A stretch of 64,000 bases of DNA from Nakataea oryzae (taxonomy: Eukaryota; Ascomycota; Sordariomycetes; Magnaporthales; Magnaporthaceae): positions 1 through 64,000 of the forward strand of contig PYSQ01000029.1 in the NCBI GenBank assembly GCA_003049435.1, in the 5' to 3' direction. Positions 9,631 to 22,205 of this stretch are shown one piece after another. A model generated the notes under the pieces. The model was not told the origin of the DNA, ran no database searches, and was given only the letters and a program-made list of their open reading frames with translations. A program made the translations under genes and the position numbers. The number at the start of each line of letters is the position of its first letter. The first letter of the stretch is position 1.

Positions 9631-10443
9631 ATGCGCTGCAACACCCTCGCGACCATCCTCGCCGTCGGGGCCCTCCCCACGGCGCTGGCGCACTACAACT
9701 TCGAGTCCCTCATCGTCAACGGCAAGGTCACGGGCCCGTACGAGTACGTGCGGCGGACGACAAACTACAACTCGCCCATCGAGAACGTGCAGTCGGCCAA
9801 CATTGTGTGCAATCAGGGCGGCCTCGACGCCGGCATCATGGCGGCCACAAAGATCCACACCGTGGCGCCCGGCGACGAGGTCGGCTTCACCGTCAACTCG
9901 GACCTGGGCCACCCGGGCCCGCAGGCCGTCTACATGTCGCGCGCGCCCAGCGGCGTGGCCGCCAACCAGTACAAGGGCGACGGCGACTGGTTCAAGGTCT
10001 ACAGCCTGACGTCGGCCAGCATCTCGCCCAGCACGGGCGTGTCGTGGGCCACCTTCCCCAACAGCCAGGGCATCAAGAACTTCACCTTCAAGCTGCCAAA
10101 GGACCTGCCGCCGGGCGACTACCTGATGCGCGCCGAGCACATCGGCCTGCACGCGGCCGGCTCGGCCGGCGGCGCCCAGTTTTACATTGGCTGCGCCCAG
10201 CTCAAGGTGACGGGCAGCGGCAGCGGCAGGCCGGGCCCCACGGTCAAGTTCCCCGGCGCCTACTCGGGCAACGAGCCGGGCATCCTCATCAACATCTACT
10301 GGCCGCCGCCGCAAAACTACGTCGCGCCCGGCCCGGCCACCTGGCCCAACGCCTGCGAGGACCACACGCCCAACCTGCTCGGCAGTGCCAGCGACGGCGA
10401 CTGCACCCCGGCCCGCTCCGCGCGCCGCTCTGCACACTATTGA
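9631..10443 (+). CDS. AA9 lytic polysaccharide monooxygenase (formerly GH61)
   Basis: This is a single-exon 270-residue secreted copper enzyme that oxidatively cleaves cellulose or related beta-glucans. The signal peptide (residues 1-20, ending PTALA) is cut before His21, which becomes the N-terminal histidine of the copper-binding histidine brace. The second brace histidine is His94 (in SDLGHPGP). The axial tyrosine is Tyr185 in GAQFYIGCAQL, with Gln183 beside it, and the AEHIGLH motif (residues 168-174) is present. Cys60 and Cys188 are placed for the usual disulfide. The protein ends in a short Ser/Arg tail, with no CBM1 cellulose-binding module. All active-site residues are intact, so it should be functional. 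It has its own TATA box and is followed by the NLR on the same strand after 675 bp. Confidence 0.93.
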   Translation: MRCNTLATILAVGALPTALAHYNFESLIVNGKVTGPYEYVRRTTNYNSPIENVQSANIVCNQGGLDAGIMAATKIHTVAPGDEVGFTVNSDLGHPGPQAVYMSRAPSGVAANQYKGDGDWFKVYSLTSASISPSTGVSWATFPNSQGIKNFTFKLPKDLPPGDYLMRAEHIGLHAAGSAGGAQFYIGCAQLKVTGSGSGRPGPTVKFPGAYSGNEPGILINIYWPPPQNYVAPGPATWPNACEDHTPNLLGSASDGDCTPARSARRSAHY

Positions 10444-11118
10444 AGAGCGAGTGAGTGAGCGGGTGATTGGGAGGTGTTGGTGGCTGGAGGGGGAAGGGGG
10501 AAGGCTCGGCGGATGACATGCAGTTGTTGGCCTGACACACCTTACTTTCCCGGCTGGAGAGACGGCGGCTTGTCTTTTTCTCCTGTGTTTGAACTGTACA
10601 TATTACTGGATCCTAGGCAGGGACCTTGAACCATTTTGCCCAATCATGCCCCGGTTTGTGCTTTTCTGGCTCTCCGCCTCGCTCCAAAAGTGCCCCCCGG
10701 AGTTCCTTGTATGCCCACTTTCGAAGCGTCCAGGTCTCGGCCCGACAAGACGCCATCAACCCCGATGCCTGGATCTCAGAGCAGCAATGCCTCGGCGCGG
10801 CAGACCCAGCTGAAAGACAGGGCTGAGACGCCATGTCAGATCGTAGCTGCCTTACCTAATGGGACTGGCGGCCCTAATCAACACATCGACATGTGTGGGG
10901 CCGCCGTAAGCCGCGCTCCTCTGGCGTGAAACTCCGCCTGACCCCTCCCGGCGGCTTGCACAGCCTGACCCCACCCCCCAGCGAGGCGGCGCTGATGATA
11001 TCCCCGGCCGGCTCTTTCCTCGTGGCCGGCTCTCCTTCTGCCCAGGCCCCTCGAGCCAGTGCCGAGTCGCTCCCCCCCAAGAGCGCGCGCGCTCTGATTG
11101 CCCGCAGCAGCCGGCGTC
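10444..11118. other. intergenic spacer AA9 / NLR
   Basis: I see nothing coding here. The first part should hold the AA9 3' UTR. The last 200 nt are C-rich (CCCCCC near 11070) and lie directly before the NLR start. Confidence 0.5.
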
Positions 11119-14100
11119 ATGGCCGACCCCCTCTCCATCGCCGCGAGCATCGCCGGCATCATCTCCATCGCGGACCTGGTCTACCTCCGCCTGAAAAAAA
11201 TTGTAAAGTACGCCAGGAACGTCAAGCATGCCGCAGACGACATCGAGGCGCTGGCCGCCGAGGTGGGCCTGATGAGCGGAACCCTCCACAGGCTCTCGCT
11301 GCTGGCGAGGGCGCTCGACGATGAGCCCGTCGACCCCACCCTCCGCATGGAGCACATCCAGGGGTGCCGTCGCGTCCTGGGGAAGATCGAGAGGCTGGCG
11401 AACAAGGCTCTGGGAGACCTGGAGGGTACGAGCAAGCTCGACGCTCTCCAGCGCAAGCTCAAGTGGCCGTTTTCTAGCTCGGACATTAATGATCTCATGA
11501 GTAAGCTTGGGCATGGTTAGATATCCGGTCCGGTCCCGGGTGGTCACTGATCATGATATGCTGGTTCAACCAAAAAAAAAAAAAAGGCGAGCTGTCCCTC
11601 CACAAAGACAGCATCACCCTCGCCCTTTCCGCAGACACGATGAATGGGCTATTGCGAAACCTCGCCATGACGGCCGACATCCGGGGCTCCGTCAACGAGA
11701 TTGTCGCAGAGCTTGGGGACATGCGCAAGATCACAACCCGGATTCAAGAGGACTCGGAGCGCCGCAAGATCCTCGACTTCTTTGGGCGGATCAACCCCCA
11801 GCAGTACTACGACTCGAGCCTCAGTCTCCGTCATCCGCTCACCGGCCTGTGGCTTCTGGAGCTCCCCGAGCTCAAGGACTGGCTGGCGGAGCCGGGGTCC
11901 AGTCTCTGGCTGCGCGGGATCCCGGGGGCGGGCAAGACCGTGCTCGCCGGGAACATCATCGAGAAGGCCCTCCGCCGGAGCAGCGAGGACTCTGCGGTCG
12001 CCTTTTTCTTCTGCGACTACCGCGACGGCGAGACGCTCGAGGCCCTCAACATCCTCGGCGCCCTGGCCTCGCAGCTGGCCAGGCAGAGCGACGCCGCCTA
12101 CGACCTCCTCGAACGGCACTACCTTGAGCTTCACCCCAGGACGGGCCTGCCGAAAAAGCCGACGGTGGACGGCCTCAAGCTCCTGCTCGCAGAGCTGGCT
12201 GCGGTCTATGGCAGGGCGTACGTCGTCGTGGACGGCCTCGACGAGTGCGGGAAGCAGCTGAGAGACGTTGTCCGGGCTCTGCTGCCGGACGCCGAAAGCA
12301 AGAAGGTCATGTCCGTCGCCATCCTCAGCCGCGACGAGGATGAGATCAGGCGCGCCACTGGCGACCAGTTCGTCCCGCTCGAGATCTCGGCTCATTCAGA
12401 GGATCTCTCGCACTACGTCTCGGCACAGATTGCAGAGCGCCTGCAGAGCGGGAGGTTGCGCTTTCACGATCCAGCCCTGACAAGCGAGATCGCCCAAGCG
12501 CTCATTGACGGGGCTGGCGGCATGTGAGACTGAGCCCGCCAACGCACGCTTCATCCTCGTTGAGAGCTAATTAGTGCGTGCCTTTGTCCCTCCAGGTTTC
12601 GGTGGGTGGCCTGCCAACTGGACCATCTAGAAGAATGCTACAGCGATGCGGAATGCCGTCAGGCCTTGACCCGGCTGCCGCCCGGACTCCCCGAGACGTA
12701 CGCCCGGATTCTTCACAGGGTCGGCAGGGCCCATGCCCCGCGGGTGGACATGGCACTCAACTTCATCGCCTACTCCAGCCCCAGGCTCGATCTTGAGCAG
12801 CTGATGGAGGTGCTCTCGATCCCCGAGACGGGCCCGTTCAAGCCGAGCGACACAATCCACGAAGAGGCCATCTCGGTTCCCTGCAGCAGCCTCATCAGAA
12901 AGTCGCCCAGCGGATCCGAGTTCGTCTTCGCCCACAAGTCGGTCCAGGACTTCCTCGAGAACCAGGAGCATCTGGAGGAGCTCGGCCTAGGCCACTTCAA
13001 CATCTCCAAACCTCGCTGCTCCCTCCTCCTGGCCAAACAACTGCTTCGGTATCTCCTCCTGCCGGCCTTCGGCGCCCCGCTGCCCTTGACTGCGGACAAG
13101 CAGAATGCCCTTCTCGAGGAAACGAATCGGCGCTACAAGCTTCTGTACTACGCCGTCTTTAGCTGGCCTGCATACGCGAGGGGGTTTTGGGACGACCCGC
13201 AACTCCAAAGACTGGGGCTAAAGCTCTTTGACCGCCCCAAGACAACAAACTTTATCCACTGGACGTTCGGTTACTTGCGCATCGTTTTCGGCCGAGAGCA
13301 GATGAGCACCGTTTTGCCCGTGTTGATGCACCGGGACTTCCGCCCTCTACACATGGCGGCGGTTTTGGCCCTGGAAGGCTTGTGCGAACCCCTGCTTAAG
13401 CATACCCAGGTCAACCTCAAGAGCCCTATCGGAACGCCAATCCAGTGCGCCATCTCAGGCCCCCGGTCCTTTGGCATCCCCCCGGCCAGAGGGAAAGCGC
13501 TGGGCCGGGAGATTTCTTACCCGCTGCTCTACGCGCCCCGGTTGGACTTGGAGGGCGATTGCCAGATCCCCTGCGTCTTCGACACTGTTCAACACCTCGC
13601 GGCCCGCGGTCTCGACCTGGCCAGCACTCCCGTCCGACCGCTTGCTGAATCGATCGTCTCCTCGGCCTTTGCAACCGCGCGTCTTGTTCGGGACTTGAGG
13701 ATTGTCTGCGAGGTCCTCGATGCTGGCGCGCAAGCTAGAGAAGACGAGATGCATGCCTATCAAGCCTCGCTGGATTCTCTGGACGACTACGCTCAAAGCA
13801 ACCGCTGGGTGATAGAGCAAGACCTCGAGCGGCTTGTTCAGATTCTAAATCAGCATATCGAGGAATCTCCCGCATATCTGCAGCTCTGTTCCATGGTATG
13901 GAACAAGGCCTTGAAATGGAGGCTGCCGTTTTCTTTTGATCCAATGAACGTCAGCTCCAGGGTGTCCATGACAGAGGCAGCCCTCCAGCAGCTCGCCTTT
14001 TCTGCCGTTCGATCTGCCGACATGGATCTACTGCAGCGAATCCTGAAAGACTCGCGGGCGAATCTCCCTGAAATCAGCGACTCGAGCAAGGCCAGCCTGC

Positions 14101-17100
14101 TCCACGCCGCGATGCAGCGATTCGATGGCGCGGATACCGACCAGCGGCATGCAATCTTCTGCAAACTGGTCCAGGCAGGGTGCGATCTTGGCGCTGTTGA
14201 CGGCCAGGGCTTGACTCCGCTTCACGTCTGGGGCTGGACCGAACCCTCTCAGCCCGATATCGGTAGCCTGGACGAGGTCGTCGGGGCCTTTGTCACAGCC
14301 AAGTTTGGGCTGCAGTCTGCGAGCACGTCTGGAGATAATGTCCTGCACAGCCAGGTTCGCTCAAAGGATGTCTTTCTAGGAGGGCTGAAAGCCATACTCG
14401 CCGGCTTCCCGGCAGAGGATGTCAACCAGGCGCTCTTTGGGGCCAACGTGGACGGCCACACGCCCCTAACGATAGCTCTCGAGCGAGACACGGAAGACAT
14501 TGCTCTCCTCCTGCTGTCTTACTGCAGGCCGGCCGGGCACTCGCCGGCGGACTGGCAAAAGCTGGCTCACGCAGCAGCCGGGTCCGGTTCAGCATCCGTG
14601 GTCCAGCGCTTGTTGGAGCTGAATGCGGAGGCTTTGCATGATGAGGACGCGCACCCCTTGCATCATATCAAGGCGTCACTCACCATCCGCTGTCTCCGGC
14701 TGCTGAAACCTCTGGCGCCGCTGGACCTTGAAAAGCGGGTGGGTGGGAGACTCCCCGTGGAAGTCTACCTACGCGAGTGTCTGGCGGCACAGACCGCGCC
14801 CAACACGGAGATAGTCAAGGAGCTTGAAGCCAGTTCCATTCCGGAAAAGGCTTTGGTCTGGAAGTTCTATGCTGATGCAGTGGCGCGAAAGCCCAATTTT
14901 GCTGATTTCAGCCAAGAGCTTTACGCCGCCGCTTGTTCGGCGGCTACGTGTCTCGTCAGCCTGGGTTATTCGGCGGCTTTCGAGGCGGATTCTTCACTCT
15001 CTTCACTAAAACCTCTGCTATGTCCCTTTGGTGAGAAGCCCATCGACTTGTGGCTCCTCGAGTCTACCTCTGGCCTCTTTCCCCTCCTCGTCGCCCAGAC
15101 CCAACATTGGGCCTCGGTGGTTGCCGATCCCATCATGAGTTTTAGACTGCTCATAGGCGCCTTTGAATACGGCCACCTGGACTTTCTCCGGCAGCTTCTG
15201 GAGAAAGGGCTCAGTCTTCAGGCGCGCGAAGGCAGACTCACGGCCCTTGAGCAAATGTGCCTCGGCAACGTCCATCCTGACCACGAAGTCGAAAGACTCC
15301 TTGAGGTGGTATTCAGCCACTTGGGAGACTACCCGATAAACAGCCTCAATCCCATCTCTCGGCTCACCCTGCTGCACACCAGCCGGGAATCCGACTCTCC
15401 GTGGCTCGTTGAGAAACTTATAGCCCAGGGCGCGAACCCAAACATGCGCAGTAGCCTCGAACACGACACTCCTCTGCTGTTTCACCTCGCCAGAGGCGCT
15501 GTCAGGACTGCTCGGGCGCTTCTTCGGGGCGGCGCCGACCCAACACTGAGGGGAGAAGGCGAGTGTGACGCGATCCTGGTTGCTTCGTTGGTGGGGCTCC
15601 CAGTGATACTCGAGGACATCAAGTCGCTTGGCAACCCTGCCTGGAACTTGGACTGGAATTCGCGGGGCAAGGTCAAGCATGGCAATTTTTCGATAGACGA
15701 AGGCAACGGCTATCACCTTGCCTGCGCAAGGGGGCACCTCGCCATCCTTGAGCTGTTTGAGAGCCACAATCTTATCCCGAACCCCGTCCACACGGTCACG
15801 GGGAGGGGAGGCTTCACGCCTCTCCACGTGGCGGCCCAAGGAAACCAGGTCCACATAATTCAGCACCTCGCAGCAAAGGGGGCCGACCTGGACGTCCGCG
15901 CTGGGAACATGGACACGCCACTCCACTCAGCCATCCGGCTGCAGAACCTGGAAGCAGTGCGCGCCCTGCTCGATCTCGGGGCATCCCCTGGTCGTCTGTT
16001 TGGCTTCGGAGAGCCCATGACCCTGGCGCGTCAGACGGACAACCAGGCCATCATGGCCAGGCTGCGGCATGCGATCGACTCCGAGCCCACGAGCACCAAC
16101 CACCTGGATCCCCGCAGCCTGGCCCGGGCCCTCGAAGGGGCCGTGCAGAAGGGCGACTTGGAAAGCTGCAAAGCATTGCTGGCCAAGGGATGCCCCGTCG
16201 ACACCGACCTGCCGTCCTGCGGCGGCTGCTCGCCTCTGCTGGAGGCCATCAGGGCTCGGCAGCCGGCAATCACCCGGTGGCTGCTTCATAGCGGCGCCTC
16301 GACCATCAAACGGGCCTGCCACGCACATCGAGGTGACTCGGCACTGGTGGCAACCGTGTCTATGCGCTCGCCCAAAGACCCGGGGCTGAGCAGAGTCATC
16401 GCTGTCAGGTTCTGGGAAGAGGGAGGTGAAATCTTCAACACACGACTTCTCAATCGGGCGATAGCCTCCGGGGACGAGACGACTCTTCGTGGCCTGCTGG
16501 AGGCTATGGAGCTGTGCAGGGAGAAACAGATGTGGGTTTTTTTTTCACTATTGATCAGTGCCGGGGACAACCCGATTTCCCTCAGCGTCCTTCTGACCAC
16601 ATATTTTTATTAATACTTCACTTTAGGCGAAGTCAAGAGAACTCTGCCCGAGACAGCCGAGATATATGGACAATGATGGAGTCCAGCCCCGAATTCGACG
16701 AGGGCGAGCTTCCGCCACTTGTCTTTGCGACCCGCTTCGACCTTTTACCTGCTGTGGGACTATTGCTCGAGCACGGGGCCGGAAGGTATGCCTCCCAAGA
16801 CGGCCAGCTTCAAGAATGCCTTCAGAGCATCTACGCATCTAGCAAAGCCTTCATGGCCGGCCAGCGGGAGCGCCTCGTCTCCAAGATACTGAGCCTTGGC
16901 GGGCCGGGCCTGGATTCGTGTGGCCCCAGCACCGAGAACGCGCTGATTACGGCTTGCTCGCACAGAGCAAACATCGTGCCCGGCGAGGACGCGATCGACT
17001 TTCTCCTTTCGCATGGCGTGGACCCGTCCATGATGGATATCCAAGGCCACACCGCGCTCCACCTGGCCGCAAGGAAGAACAGACTGGCCACATTTGCGAA

Positions 17101-18127
17101 GCTGGTGAGGGCCGGCGCGGATCCTCATCGCGCCACCCACTTTGGGGTTTCGGCCATCCACCTGGCGATGCACAGCGCCCGGTTTGCTCCGCTCCTCCTG
17201 AACGGGGACTTCGCCATCGAAACGTGCGCGCCGATCCCGTGGCACATCCTACACTCCACCGAGCTCCAGATGTACGGCATGGTCCTCAGGCACAAGCTGT
17301 ACCGGCGCAGGATACCCGGCCGCGGCGGCCTCAAGCGCATCCTCAACCTCGAGCCGGACAAGGGGTGGAGCCCGCTGTGCTACGTGTGCACGCTGACCGT
17401 CGACGCCGAGTCCACGCGCCTGCTCGGGGGCCTGCTCGACCTCGGGGCGGACCCGGACCACGACGGCTCGCCCCACGGGCCCGCGCTCATGGCCGCCTGC
17501 GCCACAAACAGGGTAGCGTTCGCGAGGCTGCTGGTGCGCCGGGGCGCCGCGCTCGTCGCCCGCAGGCGCGACGGCGCCTCCGTGTCGGCGGTCGCGGCCG
17601 CCCGTCGGTACCCGGACCTGGTGGGCTGGCTCCTGTGCGGGAGGTTCACGGACCAGGCCAAGATGTGCGCGCCGCCGCCGTCGCCGCCGGCGGAGGGCAG
17701 CAGCAGCCGGGAGCCGTCGGGAAGCCCGCCGGCGGGCGGCGCGTGGGGCGGGCCCGTCAAGGCGGGCTTCGTCATCACGGGCGAGGACGAGCGGCAGCCG
17801 CACGAGTCGATCCTGGACTACCTCGTCAAGCTGCAGCTGCTCAAGCGGTGGGCGAGGGGCAAGGTCGTCGTCGTCGCCGGCTCGAACCACAAGGGGGCGC
17901 GCACGTTCCGGCCGTCGAGGATGGTGCCTTTCGAGCCCGTCCGGCGGCACCCCGACGATCGGCGCTCGCCGAGGAACGGCGAGGAGCCGGCGGCGCAGGG
18001 CAGCGCGGTGGTTGAGGCGGGCGTGGCACATGCCAGGGTGGGGAGAGCTTCGGAGCCGCCTGCGGGCGAAGCATTGGTGCGGCGCCGGACCGGACAGATG
18101 TTTGAGGATGGCAAGGCTTCATCGTAA
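11119..18127 (+). CDS. NLR (STAND) protein: Helo-like N-terminus, NACHT domain, ankyrin repeats
   Basis: I rebuild four exons: 11119-11500, 11635-12523, 12596-16531 and 16627-18127, giving 2235 residues with GT-AG junctions in phase. Residues 1-70 (MADPLSIAASIAGIISIADL start) match the fungal STAND N-terminal domain, a membrane-active or signalling domain in heterokaryon-incompatibility-type NLRs. The NACHT NTPase has a P-loop GIPGAGKT (222-229) and a Walker B YVVVDGLDEC (323-332). The junction between exons 2 and 3 restores the conserved GMFRWVACQLDHLEEC block. From about residue 950 to 2000 there are many degenerate ankyrin units, for example GFTPLHVAAQGNQVHIIQHL (about 1494) and GHTALHLAARKNRLATFAKL (about 1874). 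The tail is basic and low-complexity. Fungal NLRs act in self/non-self or biotic sensing. The trigger here is unknown. Confidence 0.85.
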
Positions 18128-19029
18128 AAATGCCAGAGGTATCTATTCTGCGGTCTCGCATTTCTCTAGAAAGCTAGGTAGGTGTCGGCGTCGGCGTTTC
18201 TGCAGGGTTTGGGGTCCAAGTAGTCGCCTTTCCCAACTCTATTCCATAGCACAAGACCTGGAGCATACAGACTCAAAAGCCACTTTTGGATATCGAGATT
18301 CCCATAGACTCGCCCGTCCGGCATTTCCCTGAGCAGTATTGTTCACTGATAGCTACGAGGCAACCAAGCATCTCCGACCCAACCAGCCATTTTGGGACAG
18401 AACATCAAATGAGCCAACATCCTGTCCGCCACGAAAAACCGGACAGGTTCCAAGGAGCAATCCCTCGTGCTGGCGCAGGCCACTCCCAGCTGCCGGCTAA
18501 CAAGCAAGATAGCAGACGTAATAACTACCACGCAAGAGTTGACCGGTGTGGCGAATTGGCTTCCAGGAGGATGAACTGGACAAAAGGAAGGAAAAAAACG
18601 CCACTCGCTTGGCTGTTCTTCCCGACAATATTGCCAACTCTGGCCACGGAATGTCATGTCATCTCGTGTGGTAGAACTGCAGGTCCCAAGCTACGTTGCC
18701 GTTGCATCCTGGAACTATTCCCGCAAATATTCTGCTGCCGGCCTGGCTGCTTCAGGGGGAGGAGAGAGAGAGAGAGGTGTGGGTGGAGGGGGACGCTAAT
18801 TAGTCCGGCGGTGCGTTGGCTGGCACCAGCGGACGTTGCGATGGAGGCATCCATCCAGAATGAAGCCGGTGGGAGGGAGCAGGAAAAATGAATTTCCCCG
18901 GCCCTTTTTTTGCCCCTCTAGCTGGGTTGGAGAGAACTTGGAAAACATCCGTCGGGTGAAAGGGGCGTGGCGAACGTGGCAACCTGGCTCCATACTGTAT
19001 CTGGCGATGCTTCTATTTGATCCGCGTGC

Positions 19030-19066
19030 GTGTGTGAGTTTGTGTGTGTGTGTGTGTGGGTGGGTG
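19030..19066. repeat. (GT)n microsatellite
   Basis: A GT-rich run interrupted only by a few bases, ending in GGGTGGGTG. It lies in the gene-poor region. Confidence 0.7.
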
Positions 19067-22000
19067 CGAGCTCGCTAATTAACAACCTAGTCTGGCTCTT
19101 GGCCACGCACCCAGGGCTCAGGGGACGGCCACGCCAACGCTGCTACGGGTGGCTACACTGTGAGGATCGTTGGACCGCAGCGGCCCGTGGCCTGTGTGGG
19201 CGCGGTGGGCGATGTCCACACGGCTGGAAAGCAGCGATTTTCTTTTATTTTTGTTCTATCTCTTACCTAATGCGTCCGTTGCCTCGCCCTAACCACACAA
19301 GGCCACCTGCTAGACCGCCGCCAAACGGCCAAATAGGCCGGCGCAGTCCGATGTCGGCTAGCACTCGGTGATACTACGTTGTGGTGTGGAATAGGGGCGC
19401 AAGCATTGAGGTGGCTGGCTGTCGTTCAACTGGTTATACATCGGCGCTTACCAGGTTTTTTTTCTTCTTCTTTTTTGCCTGTCTTCGGTTCGAGTTGCCC
19501 AACGACTCGAATCGGGAAAAGGGGAAAAATATGGAACTCGGAAAAAGCAAGTATGGTAGAACGAGAAGGGGTGGGAAATGCCGAAGAAAACACGAGGCCG
19601 CGACCAATGGCTACCGTCGGACCCTGAGGTCGAATGGACGTTGGATGGCAGTCGCAGCAGGCACATTCACGGGCGTAGCACGGCACAACGTCCAGGGGAT
19701 CTCAAGGCACAGGGATTCCGGGGGATCCACCCCGATCTCGACTACGGAATATCTCCAAGAGGCTGTGGACTGTGCCGGGCATGCAGGCAGCGTGGCAAGC
19801 AGCGTCATTTTGCTCTTCCACCCGCCTCCTGCGGCAACCTTGCTGTGGCAAGAGAGCCAAAGGACGAAACAGGGCCGAGTCTGGATGCATCTCTTGCCGC
19901 GCCGAGAGGCGTTCCTGTGTGCACACTCACGCACACGCACACATACCACACCACACTCGCACTCGCACTCACGTACATGACGACCCCCAGTTTAGCCGTC
20001 CGTCCTAGGGGTGGGCGCGCAAGACGGCGCGATTGGCCCCCGGGCCAAGACTGGGTTGACCAGACCTTGTCACCGGTGTGCACGGCGTCCCCACTGCCGA
20101 GGCCTCGCCTTGCATGTTTATTACCTGCAGGTCAGGCCTCGTACGGCCCTGGTCGTCAAGTTCCGGAGCAGGTGACCTCGTGGACGCACGAGGATGTCAT
20201 CCTGCTAGCCCGTCACCCTCATCCTCGGCTTTGGGTAGTGCCGGAGGCGCGAGCCATGGGCTGCTGGCTGATAAGGGTCGGCGGGGGGCGATGCTAGCAA
20301 GAGGCTCCTTGAACGTGGCAACCAGGGCGCCACAGACGGTGCATTTTTGTTTCTTCTCTGATGCATCGTCATATTTGCAGCATACCAACCCTGTCATGGA
20401 GAGAGATGGGAAGAAAAAAAAAAAGAAAAAAGAAGGGGGGAAAAAAGCCTCCACTGCGCTCCACAACGGGGCGGTTTGGTTGTTATTGGCTTACGCTGCT
20501 TGGTACCGACAGCAAGTTGTCGTTAGTGGTGGCGGCCATGGTGGCCTTTCTCGCCACGTACGATTCCACCGTCAGGACGTCCAATCTGGAAGCTCGCAGC
20601 GCAACACTTTTGCACGGCAAAGGGTCTGTGATGCCCCGCTCCTTGGCCTGGTTCTGCCCTTCGAGCGCAGCTACAAGAGCCGTCCAACCAAGGCCGGTTC
20701 TGGACAGTTCCGAGATCAAGCAAACAAGGGAAGCCGTACCGTACCAGAGGCGAGGGCGATGGCGATATTGGGATGCAGACGGGACGATATTGACGGGATC
20801 GCGGTCGAGGGCGGGCGTGGATGGGATGCCGGAAGCAGCAGCCCTAGGCTGGGAGTCGGCTGGCTCGGTCGCCTCGGGGGTGCATATCCGACGGCCGCAG
20901 GATGCAGCTCTTTGTCTGGGTAGCTACTGTGGCTCGCGGAGGTGTGCCGGCGATACAATGCCAGCAGGCTGTGGCTGCAGCCAAGACGGTCATTTGAGGG
21001 TCTTGTTCAGGTGAAGCGGACCTCGAGGGCAAGGGCACACACACCGGCCGCGTCGGCGGAACCAAGACAGGACAGCGGCCTCTGGGGGGGTGAGAGTGGC
21101 TCTGGTCTTGGGGGCGGCGGCTCTCTTGGGGGACCAGGCTCCCTCTGCCCGGCATCAGCCCTCGATGCTGATTTGCTCCGACGGGCCACGATATCCACCC
21201 GCGGACCCCCGGCTATGTCTCCCCGGCCCAGCAGTGGGGACGGGCTACTGGTGCCGCTGCGTCTTGGGTGACGGGTCGGGTCCCCTCCCAGGCGCCAGAA
21301 GCATCCGCCAGCTAGCCTTTGAATCGCTCAAGCCTCGGCTTGCTGGGTCAGACCATGGGGGGGGCCACCAAGGCCCCGGAGCCGCAGCGCGATTGCTGCC
21401 CGCCAGGCCAGACGGCGGCTCTCGAGTCCTGCTTGATTCCTGTCATGGCCATTGTAGCATCAGTGATTGGACGCCCGTGGAGACAGCAAGACCGGGGCCC
21501 TTGATAAAAAAATAACCTGTGAAAATTGCGAGGAGCCAGGACGGGTAGAAAGAACCCTCCCCCCACGTCGGGCTTCTGGCCGAGGGGCTAGAAGCTGACG
21601 ATCGACTGCAAGGCAGACGTCAGAGGGGATCAATCAGGGATGCGTCTTTGTGTACTGGGATTTTTTGCTTCTTCGCCGCTCGATCTGCCCCAACGGCTTG
21701 CGACTGTCAAGACCAACCGGGAAGCGGCGAAGGACCCAAATGACACCGAGAAGATGGGCCGACAGATGGAAGGCCCACCCACTGGGACCAAGCCTGCTGA
21801 TTGGAGCACAGCTCGCTGGTGGCCGGTAGAATGGAGCCCACCCTGGCCAAAATAGAAGGCGTTGCGTGGCGTCGGCCTGCAGCGCTGAGGCCCCATTGTC
21901 CAATGGTTTTCTGCTCGCGGCCACCCCACACTCGCAACCGACGTCAACGGTTGGCCGCCGCCGTTTTTTTTTGTGGCCCGTCATCGATCCAGCCCACCTG

Positions 22001-22127
22001 GATGCAGGAGTCCGAATCCTAGAGGGCGCCAGCCTGCCAGAGCTGTCTAGGCGCAGCCTCGAGCTTTGGGCCGGTTCGACCTCGGGGGAGGAGCAGTCCA
22101 CAGGCCATTGGGGGCAGGTCGATGCGA

Positions 22128-22205
22128 CCTGTCACACGTGTGCACGCGCACGTGCGAGAGTGTGTGCAAAATGTGTGTGTGCGCGCGCGTGTGTGCGTGT
22201 CCGTT
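22128..22205. repeat. alternating purine-pyrimidine (GT/GC) tract
   Basis: Runs of CACGTGTGCACGCGCACGTG, TGTGTGTG and GCGCGCGTGTGTGCGTGT alternate almost without interruption over about 75 nt. Such sequence can adopt left-handed Z-DNA. It includes a CACGTG E-box core. Confidence 0.6.

Noticed and set aside
1..18127. Secondary-metabolite gene cluster
   Set aside because: No polyketide synthase, nonribosomal peptide synthetase, terpene synthase or dimethylallyl transferase is present. The genes are single CAZymes, a receptor and an NLR.
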